Below are positions 1-5,871 of a stretch of DNA of 5,871 bases, piece after piece. The first letter of the stretch is position 1; every line of letters starts with the position of its first letter. The stretch is from an uncultured Bacteroidota bacterium (GTDB lineage: Bacteria; Bacteroidota; Bacteroidia; Chitinophagales; Chitinophagaceae). Location of the stretch: assembly GCA_903881265.1 (NCBI GenBank), contig CAIRSV010000039.1, forward strand, positions 1 to 5,871, written 5' to 3'. Under the pieces are notes generated by a model, which made no database searches, was not told where the DNA came from, and saw only the letters and a program-made list of their open reading frames with translations. The translations under genes and the position numbers were made by a program.

Positions 1-1771
1 CCTGTGCATCCTTCAACAAATCATATCTATTGTCCATCTCCACACACAATGAGTTAAGCGTATTTACCACCAATTTGGTATCAGTGATAATGGCATCTGC
101 ATCACCAGGAATTTTGGCTAGAAAATGCCTTTCAATCATTTTGTAAATGCTCAACTCCACCTTTTTTGGATCGACCAAAACAAACTTAATCTGAGAAGGA
201 TGTTTTTTGTAAAGCAATGACACCAAAATGGTATTTAAACCAACTGACTTACCTTGACCCGTAGCACCTGCCATCAGCAAGTGAGGCATAGTGGCCAAAT
301 CCACGATATAATTTTCGTTGTCGATTTTTTTGCCAAGCGCAATGGGTAAGCTAAAATTGTTATTGATAAACTTATCCGAAGAAATCAAGGTGCGCATCGA
401 TACAATTTGCTTCTTGAGATTAGGGACCTCAATACCGATAGTGCCTTTACCCGGAATTGGCGCGATGATACGAATGCCTAAAGCCGACAGACTTAAGGCG
501 ATATCGTCTTCTAAGTTTCTGATTTTAGAAATTCTGACGCCTTCTGCGGGTACGATTTCGTATAACGTGACCGTGGGGCCTACCGTAGCAGATATCTTGG
601 CGATGGCGATACCAAAGCTTTTCAGCGTATTAATGATTTGGGTTTTATTTACTTCCAGTTCTTGCTTGTCAATCGAAATTTCATCGACACTGTGCTGATC
701 AAGCAAGTCGAGTGTAGGATATTTATAATTACGAAGTTCTAATGACGGGTCATAAGGCTCATCACTTGCGATGGAGACATGGGTATCTTTGATCTCTGAT
801 TTTTCTTCTTCCTTCTTGACCACTTCCAATGTAAGATCGGTCCCTGCTGTTTTTTTCGATACGACTGCAGGTTCATCCACTTGGGCTTCTAATTGGATTT
901 CATTCGATGGGTGAGATTCTTCCACCTGAGGTTCTTGCCGAGTTTCACTTTCCCAGAAGCTGTCAGGCACTTGTATTATTTCTTCTTCCACCTGAGCTTC
1001 TTCAACGGCTGCAGGTTCGACAGAAGGGATTGTGTCTTCTATAGAAAGTTTGGCCCCTTCGTTCTTTTTAGTGTTGATAGGAATAACAGGCGCTTCAATG
1101 TCAGATGGTACAGGTGTCGCTTGCGCAAATAAACGATGCCACAACGGCATGTGAATGATGGGGTTGAATGCCAAGATGAGGGTGATGAGAGTCAAGCCTA
1201 TCATAATGCAAAGCGTGCCAATATCACCGGCAAACTGATGTAGAGAAGTAATAATTTTTTCGCCCAATGCGCCACCAAAGGATAGCGCATATTTTTCAGT
1301 TGAGAAAAAATAAGCTAATACTGGACTTAACAGCAAGATGAAGAGGGTGGTGTAGAAGATAGTTTTGAGTGTGGATGCGATACGACGAGGCAGAAGCAGG
1401 TTCAAGCCCCAAATAGAAAAGAGCAATACAAAAATAAACGATGAGATGCCGAAGCCATTAAAGATAAGTTGATGAGAAAGGAAGGCGCCAAGATGTCCAC
1501 CTTGATTAAGGATGTCATGTGTATTGTGAAATAAGAAATCGATGCCGTTACCAGCATTAAATATAGTATCTTGATCATTTTGCCAGGTGACAAGGTAGGA
1601 ACTCAGCGATACGGCAAGGAAGGCCGCAAATAAAAGGAAGAGCAGTCCAACGATTTTCTTCATTCGGCCGTCTGTAAGGAAAGAAAAACGGGATTGTTTC
1701 TCAGTTTCAGCAGTGTTTTTTAATGAGGATTTTTTTGAAGAGGTGTTTTTTTGATGCGCACGTTGAGCCAT
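1..1771 (-). CDS. ftsK: FtsK/SpoIIIE-family DNA translocase, C-terminal part missing (runs off left edge)
   Basis: This is a membrane-anchored, ATP-driven DNA pump that, in the FtsK family, moves chromosome termini through the division septum and aids dimer resolution. Reading from the ATG at 1771-1769, about 590 codons stay open to the window edge. The N-terminus (residues 1-38) is basic. Hydrophobic stretches near 39-60, 104-127, 136-156 and 182-204 fit the four membrane segments of FtsK. A Glu/Pro-rich linker follows (about 220-345), then the alpha domain (about 350-450) and the start of the ATPase beta domain. Walker A, GATGQGKS, is at 502-509, and the conserved FVLVDPKKVELS is at 530-541. 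Walker B and the DNA-reading gamma winged-helix domain would lie beyond the edge; from typical family length roughly 200-260 residues are missing. No Shine-Dalgarno sequence precedes the start, which is usual in Bacteroidota. The four membrane segments plus linker argue for the chromosomal division protein rather than a conjugation coupling protein. Confidence 0.96.
   Translation of the reverse strand, partial: MAQRAHQKNTSSKKSSLKNTAETEKQSRFSFLTDGRMKKIVGLLFLLFAAFLAVSLSSYLVTWQNDQDTIFNAGNGIDFLFHNTHDILNQGGHLGAFLSHQLIFNGFGISSFIFVLLFSIWGLNLLLPRRIASTLKTIFYTTLFILLLSPVLAYFFSTEKYALSFGGALGEKIITSLHQFAGDIGTLCIMIGLTLITLILAFNPIIHMPLWHRLFAQATPVPSDIEAPVIPINTKKNEGAKLSIEDTIPSVEPAAVEEAQVEEEIIQVPDSFWESETRQEPQVEESHPSNEIQLEAQVDEPAVVSKKTAGTDLTLEVVKKEEEKSEIKDTHVSIASDEPYDPSLELRNYKYPTLDLLDQHSVDEISIDKQELEVNKTQIINTLKSFGIAIAKISATVGPTVTLYEIVPAEGVRISKIRNLEDDIALSLSALGIRIIAPIPGKGTIGIEVPNLKKQIVSMRTLISSDKFINNNFSLPIALGKKIDNENYIVDLATMPHLLMAGATGQGKSVGLNTILVSLLYKKHPSQIKFVLVDPKKVELSIYKMIERHFLAKIPGDADAIITDTKLVVNTLNSLCVEMDNRYDLLKDAQ
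872..1002 (-). repeat. Short imperfect repeats in the FtsK linker
   Basis: The acidic linker carries three copies of a Gln-Val-(Glu/Asp)-Glu motif: AQVEEE at residues 259-264, PQVEE at 281-285 and AQVDE at 296-300. Two copies are also similar in DNA: plus-strand bases 917-936 and 983-1002 match at 19 of 20 positions and lie 66 bases (22 codons) apart. The third copy, near 872-891, is more diverged. The sequence CTGCAGGTTC also occurs twice, at 865-874 and 1009-1018, encoding EPAVV and EPAAV. This looks like linker growth by small in-frame duplications; FtsK linkers are known to vary in length and sequence. Confidence 0.5.
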
Positions 1772-1776
1772 AAACA

Positions 1777-1784
1777 CAAACCTA
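1777..1784 (-). promoter_or_regulatory. Possible -7 promoter element for ftsK (weak)
   Basis: On the minus strand these bases read TAGGTTTG, an exact match to the Bacteroidota -7 consensus TAnnTTTG, six bases before the ftsK ATG. No TTG lies at the expected ~20-base distance upstream; the nearest is 28 bases away. If the site is used, transcription would begin at or next to the start codon and give an almost leaderless mRNA. A chance match in AT-rich DNA is quite possible. Confidence 0.25.
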
Positions 1785-1836
1785 AGAATAATTTTTTGAA
1801 TATCACTCGCGTCAAAATTGAAATCTTGGATATTGA

Positions 1837-1856
1837 GGTCTTGAAATAAAAAGACC
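1837..1856. repeat. Inverted repeat in the divergent intergenic region
   Basis: GGTCTT at 1837-1842 and AAGACC at 1851-1856 are perfect reverse complements around an 8-base A/T-rich loop. The repeat lies between the two divergent start codons, 17 bases before the candidate -33 element of the rightward genes. It could be a protein-binding site or a small hairpin in a longer ftsK leader. No T-run follows the right arm and no gene converges here, so it is not a terminator in the rightward direction. A six-base stem can arise by chance. Confidence 0.3.
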
Positions 1857-1873
1857 AAATAACTGAGAAGAAA

Positions 1874-1904
1874 TTGTGTAATAAATAAAATTGGATTAAA
1901 TTTG
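1874..1904 (+). promoter_or_regulatory. Candidate Bacteroidota promoter for the secreted protein/PorP operon
   Basis: TTG at 1874-1876 (the -33 element) is followed after 20 bases by TAAATTTG at 1897-1904, an exact match to the TAnnTTTG -7 element of the Bacteroidota primary sigma factor, with normal spacing. Transcription would begin near 1909-1912. That leaves a leader of only about 5-8 bases before the ATG at 1917, or about 40 bases before the in-frame ATG at 1950. It also makes a start at the TTG at 1902 very unlikely, because that codon lies inside the -7 element. Confidence 0.55.
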
Positions 1905-1916
1905 AAAATTCGTAAC

Positions 1917-4900
1917 ATGAAAAGTCTGTATAAAATTTATAAAATCGGCATGGTTCAAAAACATAGCGTAACGTTATTTTTGGCATTTTTGTTGACCTTC
2001 GGTTCTGTGGGTATTGGATTTTCCCAAATGACTTCAGTTGTTAATACTCCAAACGCGACATCACTGGCACAAATGATGGCTGGAACTGGTGTAACAGTAA
2101 GTAATGCAGGTTTTTTCGGTCAATGTGATTCGTCCGTTTCAGCTGGCAAGTTCTATGCAACACCGAATACGGTTTTTGGTTTAGATAGTGGAGTGGTGCT
2201 TTCGAGCGGGAATATTGTCACAACTGGTGTCACTTACGGAGTCAATATTCCGTTAGCATCATCACCAGGTTTATGCGGTGCTCCATTATTTGCTTCCAGT
2301 GTGACAAATGGTAATTCTGATCCTGACTTATTTATTTTAGGGAATGGACCTGCTATTCAAGATGCTTGTGTGCTGGAATTCGATTTTGTACCATTAGGAG
2401 ACACCGTCAAGTTTGATTATGTATTTGGTAGTGAAGAATACGCAACTTTCAATTGTTCGATTAATGACATTTTTGGGTTTTTTATTAGTGGCCCTGGAAT
2501 CACTGGCCCATTTTCAGGTGCTTTAAGTGCTGCGAATATAGCCTTGATACCTGGGACCAATTATCCTGTTGCAATTAGTACTATTAATAACGGGGCTGGG
2601 GCAACTCCTGGTAACCCTTGTTATAATAATACAGGTGGTTTAGGGCCATTTACGAATTTGTATGTTTCGAATGTAGATAGCTTTAATATTGGAGTATTGA
2701 CTGGAATGAGTTATACAGGCTTTTCCAAGAAATTAACAGCGTTGGCTGTTGTTCAACCTTGTTCAACTTATCATTTGAAATTAGCTGTTTCGGATGCATC
2801 TGACCAAGTCTATGATACTGGTGTATTTCTGAAGGCAGGCAGCCTCTCTTCCAATGCAATTTCATTTACTCCAGTCTCAAATCTTTTGAATCCTTATCCG
2901 TATATCGTAGAAGGATGCGCTTCAGGATTTGTAAAAGTAACTCGTCCAGTAGGCGGTCCATTGCCTTATGTTATTAACTATCAGCTTGGAGGTGTTGCCA
3001 CCTATCCGGGAGATTACGCAGTAACAACTATTCCTCCAGGTTCTCCCGTTGGTCAGGTAACAATCCCAGCGGGCGATACATTAGCGTACATCGTATTTAC
3101 TGCTTTACAAGATGGTATCAACGAGCCTGATGAGGAAATAAAAATTTATCAATTAGCACCTTGTAGTGGTAATATAGTTGATTCAGTTAGTTTGTTTATT
3201 AGTGATAGTATCAAGATGCACATCATCACACCTGATACAACAGTATGCCGTGAAGACAGCGTACAAATTTTAGTGAGTGGTTCTGATTCATTGATTTACA
3301 ATTGGACACCAATTACAAATATTTCGAGCACAACAGTGAAGCAACCTACAGTAAGTCCGAACACGACAACGCAGTATATCGTTTGTGCGTCCTTGCCATT
3401 ATCAGGTTGTGCACCAAAATGTGATTCAATTACAATATCAATTAATCAACCTCCGACAGTATCAATAGGAAATGATTCGATCGTGTGTTTGGGAATGAGT
3501 ATACCATTCAATCCTACAATTACTCCGAATCAGCCCTATACCTATACTTGGTCAATCACGGGTGCAGGCACGCTTTCGTCAATCAATACCTTGAATACCA
3601 CAGCCACCTTCAATAGCACGGGGAATGCTGAAATTATTTTACACGTTGAGCCTCAGGCATTAGGATGTCAGGGGGATGATACGATGCAAGTATTGGTATT
3701 GCCAAATGATATCACGCTGTTTAATGGTGACACAACGGTTTGTCAGGGCTCAACTGTTCAGATTACAGTGGGCGGTCATCCATTGTTTCAATACAATTGG
3801 TTTCCATCAACCTATTTGAATAATCCGACCATCGATAATCCACTTTCAATTCCGGATTCTTCTATATCGTATACAGTAGTAGCAACATTTCCTGGTTGTA
3901 ATCCGATGACGAAATCATTCAGTATTGATGTGCAGCCTGTTCCGGTGATTAGTGCAGGCGCCGATAGGGAAATGTGCGATAATGATACCGTTCAACTGCA
4001 TGTATTAGTTGATCCGACGTGGTATCCAAACTATAGCTATGCTTGGACACCAAGTGCTAATTTAAATAATGGTGCGTTGCAGAATCCAATTTTTAGCGGG
4101 CATTCAAATACCAATATGCAGGTTATTGTGTCATCTCCTATTGGTTGCTCAGATACTGATTTGGTGCTTGTTACGGTGTTCCCTACCGAGTTTGCCATAA
4201 TTACACCAGAGACCACAACAATTTGTCCAAGAGATTCTGTTCAGTTCAATGCCATTGGCGGTGTCAGTTATGTATATACACCTGGGCTCTATGTCAACGA
4301 TTCAACCATTGCTAACCCAATCGGAAGTCCAATTTCCACAACCACCTACACCGTGTATTCGACAAGTGCACTTGGTTGTGTGGATACAGATTTAGTTAAA
4401 ATTGCGGTTGCGGCTGAAGGCGTTATTGATGCAGGTGATGATGTGACCTTATATCCTGGTGAAACGACTGAATTTATGCCTTTTGGGAATTGCTCATTCT
4501 TTATGTGGTTCCCTGACTATCATTTGACGGATAAAAATATCAAGAATCCTATTTCGTCACCGCCTGTGACAACCAAATATATTGTAACAGGGACTACCGA
4601 ATTTGGATGCCCTGCGTATGATTCATTGACTGTTTTTGTTTCTCCGGAAACTATATTAGATTTGCCGAATGCATTCAGTCCGGGTTCAGGAACGAGCATG
4701 AATGACGAATTGCGAATTATTAAACGCGGTATTGCGACCTTAAATTATTTTAAAATATTTAATCGTTGGGGACAAATGATATTTTCAACCACTGATATTA
4801 ATCAGGGATGGAATGGACAATTTAACGGAGTGCCTCAGCCACTTGGCACATATGTTTATTTGATTGATGCTACGACATCAACAGGTAAGAAATTTTATAA

Positions 4901-4928
4901 ACAAGGAAATGTAACTTTAATCAGATAA
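1917..4928 (+). CDS. Secreted choice-of-anchor L / Ig-like repeat protein with T9SS type B sorting domain
   Basis: This is a large exported, probably cell-surface protein of about 1003 residues; its ligand or substrate is unknown. In order it has a signal peptide (1 to about 36, hydrophobic core then GFSQ); a choice-of-anchor L domain (about 40-310) with VFGSEEY at 169-175 and an FGFFISGP motif ending at 193; a Calx-beta-like domain (about 315-431) with GDYAV at 365-369 and INEPDEEIKI at 401-410; six Ig/PKD-like repeats (about 435-910); and a gliding-motility/CHU_C-type sorting domain (about 913-1003) with NRWG at 949-952, GTYVY at 977-981 and terminal VTLIR. The mature part has 22 cysteines, most in positions suggesting disulfides. 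No catalytic motif is visible, so an adhesin or structural role is my inference. The ATG at 1917 was chosen over the TTG at 1902, which sits in the promoter; the ATG at 1950 is a serious alternative, giving a shorter but complete signal peptide. The PorP/SprF gene begins 14 bases downstream. Confidence 0.93.
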   Translation: MKSLYKIYKIGMVQKHSVTLFLAFLLTFGSVGIGFSQMTSVVNTPNATSLAQMMAGTGVTVSNAGFFGQCDSSVSAGKFYATPNTVFGLDSGVVLSSGNIVTTGVTYGVNIPLASSPGLCGAPLFASSVTNGNSDPDLFILGNGPAIQDACVLEFDFVPLGDTVKFDYVFGSEEYATFNCSINDIFGFFISGPGITGPFSGALSAANIALIPGTNYPVAISTINNGAGATPGNPCYNNTGGLGPFTNLYVSNVDSFNIGVLTGMSYTGFSKKLTALAVVQPCSTYHLKLAVSDASDQVYDTGVFLKAGSLSSNAISFTPVSNLLNPYPYIVEGCASGFVKVTRPVGGPLPYVINYQLGGVATYPGDYAVTTIPPGSPVGQVTIPAGDTLAYIVFTALQDGINEPDEEIKIYQLAPCSGNIVDSVSLFISDSIKMHIITPDTTVCREDSVQILVSGSDSLIYNWTPITNISSTTVKQPTVSPNTTTQYIVCASLPLSGCAPKCDSITISINQPPTVSIGNDSIVCLGMSIPFNPTITPNQPYTYTWSITGAGTLSSINTLNTTATFNSTGNAEIILHVEPQALGCQGDDTMQVLVLPNDITLFNGDTTVCQGSTVQITVGGHPLFQYNWFPSTYLNNPTIDNPLSIPDSSISYTVVATFPGCNPMTKSFSIDVQPVPVISAGADREMCDNDTVQLHVLVDPTWYPNYSYAWTPSANLNNGALQNPIFSGHSNTNMQVIVSSPIGCSDTDLVLVTVFPTEFAIITPETTTICPRDSVQFNAIGGVSYVYTPGLYVNDSTIANPIGSPISTTTYTVYSTSALGCVDTDLVKIAVAAEGVIDAGDDVTLYPGETTEFMPFGNCSFFMWFPDYHLTDKNIKNPISSPPVTTKYIVTGTTEFGCPAYDSLTVFVSPETILDLPNAFSPGSGTSMNDELRIIKRGIATLNYFKIFNRWGQMIFSTTDINQGWNGQFNGVPQPLGTYVYLIDATTSTGKKFYKQGNVTLIR
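3219..4652 (+). repeat. Six tandem Ig/PKD-like protein repeats within the secreted protein
   Basis: The repeats are visible in the protein, not as near-identical DNA. They start near residues 435, 511, 596, 675, 757 and 834 (numbered from the ATG at 1917) and are 76-85 residues long. Each typical unit has a Cys near its start (TVC, IVC, MC or IC), a core (N/A/M)W(T/F)P-like motif, a T/S-rich strand such as TTTYTV, and a Gly-Cys before the last strand. First and last Cys pair as 444/498, 524/584, 609/661, 687/744 and 770/821. The fifth unit has Tyr 787 where the others have Trp. The sixth lacks the first Cys and has Cys 859 beside the core Trp instead. Such arrays are common stalk modules in large Bacteroidota surface proteins. 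Confidence 0.8.
4653..4925 (+). other. T9SS type B C-terminal sorting domain (gliding motility-associated CTD)
   Basis: The last ~90 residues match the family pattern: LPNAF at the start, then a hydrophobic strand leading to FKIFNRWGQMIF, a GWNGQFNG turn, PLGTYVYLIDA, and a basic end finishing in VTLIR. In Bacteroidota this domain directs a protein to the type IX secretion system. Unlike type A domains, type B domains generally need a partner of the PorP/SprF family, and such a gene follows directly. The usual Asn-Gly-Asp-Gly-type loop after NAF is altered here to SPGSGTSMND. Confidence 0.92.
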
Positions 4929-4942
4929 AAAAGAGTAATAAC

Positions 4943-5871
4943 ATGAACATTCAATCGATTACAAAAAAAATAGCAGTTTCAGCATTTGCGCTCGCCGCAT
5001 TCTTTTCTGCGCAAGCGCAGGATATGCATTTTTCGCAGTTTAATGGTGCTCCTATGATATTGAATCCTGCATTGACAGGATATTTTAACGGGCAGTACCG
5101 AGTGACTGGTATTTATCGAAATCAGTGGTCAAGTGTCACTACGCCTTATGTAACGTTTGGAGGCTCTGTGGATGCACAATTATTCAAAGATGTTTCAATC
5201 GCTGATTATTTAGGTGGCGGATTGGCCATTTATAATGACCGATCTGGTGATGGTAATCTTGCCAATCTTACGGCATTAGGATCTCTTGCCTATCATAAAT
5301 TTTTAGGCGAAGATGATAATAAGAGTTTATCTGTTGGATTACAAGGAGGTTATGTTCAAAAGACAATTGATTTATCCCGTTTGTATTGGCAGGATGAGTT
5401 CTATAATGGGGGTTTTCAGCCGGGAACAACAGGTGAGCAAATCAATCCTAAAATACAATATTTTACAGCGAATGCTGGCTTGTCGTGGGGGCATAGGATC
5501 GGTGAACGATTTGCCTATCAGTTTGGTGTTGCAGGTCATAATTTAAATCAGCCACGAGAGTCATTTGAAAAGAAAAAGAACAATGAGGTTGGCTTAGGCA
5601 TGCGCATCAATACACAACTAGGATTCGAATGGAATGCGGGTGATCGTTTAAGTATTCGTCCAGCGGTGATGTATCAGACACAGTCGTCTGCCACAGAATT
5701 AATTGCAGGAACTGAGTTTATGTATATTGTAGGATCACCAGATGTTCGTTCTGTTGCAACGAGCGTATTTTTAGGTGGTTGGGTACGTAAAGGCGATGCG
5801 ACATTAATTACAGCGGGCATGGAATTTCAGGGTGTTCGTCTAGGTTTTGCCTACGATTATAATACCTCAGA
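4943..5871 (+). CDS. PorP/SprF-family type IX secretion outer-membrane protein, C-terminus missing (runs off right edge)
   Basis: This is a predicted outer-membrane beta-barrel protein that, in this family, supports secretion or surface attachment of a type B T9SS cargo. About 309 codons are present and open to the window edge; by family length only a few tens of residues are likely missing. Residues 1 to about 25 form a signal peptide with a KK n-region, an Ala/Phe-rich core and an AQAQ cleavage region. The mature start has the family signature: DMHFSQF (27-33), NPALTG (41-46) and YRNQW (58-62). The rest alternates Gly/aromatic-rich strands with polar turns, as in a barrel, and has no cysteine. 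The ATG follows the upstream stop by 14 bases, leaving no room for a terminator or a full promoter, so the two genes are probably cotranscribed. AAAAGAG seven bases before the ATG is at best a weak ribosome-binding site. The name porP or sprF is not assigned because Bacteroidota carry many paralogues. Confidence 0.93.
   Translation, partial: MNIQSITKKIAVSAFALAAFFSAQAQDMHFSQFNGAPMILNPALTGYFNGQYRVTGIYRNQWSSVTTPYVTFGGSVDAQLFKDVSIADYLGGGLAIYNDRSGDGNLANLTALGSLAYHKFLGEDDNKSLSVGLQGGYVQKTIDLSRLYWQDEFYNGGFQPGTTGEQINPKIQYFTANAGLSWGHRIGERFAYQFGVAGHNLNQPRESFEKKKNNEVGLGMRINTQLGFEWNAGDRLSIRPAVMYQTQSSATELIAGTEFMYIVGSPDVRSVATSVFLGGWVRKGDATLITAGMEFQGVRLGFAYDYNTS

Noticed and set aside
318..1132. Open plus-strand frames at 318-698 and 893-1132
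   Set aside because: They lie opposite the clearly coding ftsK frame, their products resemble no family I know, and the second is a Phe/Arg-rich translation of the antisense strand.
1902..1916. TTG at 1902 as start of the secreted protein
   Set aside because: It lies inside the candidate -7 promoter element, and ATG codons follow in frame at 1917 and 1950.
1402..1986. Minus-strand open frames at 1402-1593 and 1720-1986
   Set aside because: The first is out of frame inside ftsK. The second spans the ftsK start, the intergenic region and the signal peptide region of the divergent gene, with a low-complexity translation; both are chance frames.
2683..2865. Minus-strand open frame of 60 codons inside the secreted protein gene
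   Set aside because: It lies opposite the well-supported choice-of-anchor L coding sequence and has no recognisable features.
4929..4942. Terminator or separate promoter between the secreted protein gene and the PorP/SprF gene
   Set aside because: The gap is only 14 bases, with no inverted repeat and no room for a -33/-7 pair within it.
5313..5546. Plus-strand open frame of 77 codons inside the PorP/SprF gene
   Set aside because: It is a shifted frame of a gene whose own frame carries a signal peptide and family motifs and stays open throughout.
1..5871. FtsK as part of a conjugative, defence or novel secretion system with the rightward genes
   Set aside because: The protein has the four-segment membrane domain, acidic linker and motor motifs of chromosomal FtsK, is divergently transcribed, and no mobile-element, nuclease or toxin gene is present.

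Overview
The window comes from a Bacteroidota chromosome. The evidence is a type IX secretion (T9SS) type B sorting domain, a PorP/SprF-family outer-membrane protein, a choice-of-anchor L domain, a TTG-N20-TAnnTTTG promoter of the Bacteroidota type, AT-rich DNA and start codons without a clear Shine-Dalgarno sequence. Class or genus cannot be fixed from this stretch.

Layout: positions 1-1771 hold, on the minus strand, the first ~590 codons of an FtsK/SpoIIIE-type DNA translocase, whose 3' part lies beyond the left edge. Positions 1772-1916 are a 145-base divergent intergenic region with a good promoter candidate for the rightward genes, a weak one for ftsK and a short inverted repeat. Positions 1917-4928 encode, on the plus strand, a ~1003-residue secreted multidomain protein: signal peptide, choice-of-anchor L domain, Calx-beta-like domain, six Ig/PKD-like repeats and a T9SS type B C-terminal sorting domain. 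After a 14-base gap, positions 4943-5871 encode a PorP/SprF-family protein on the same strand, cut by the right edge.

How the genes work together: the two rightward genes look like a two-gene operon for one surface or secreted protein and its outer-membrane partner. Type B T9SS cargo is known to depend on a PorP/SprF-like protein that is often encoded next to it. The large protein would cross the inner membrane by Sec, cross the outer membrane by T9SS, and be held at the surface or released with help from its partner. FtsK is a housekeeping cell-division and chromosome-segregation gene; it is transcribed in the opposite direction and there is no sign of a functional link.

I see no RNA genes, insertion sequences, CRISPR array or attachment sites. 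Nothing here amounts to a clearly new system. The points most worth a second look are the cargo/partner cassette, the degenerate start of the sorting domain, the cysteine pattern of the repeats, and the promoter that overlaps the most upstream possible start codon.
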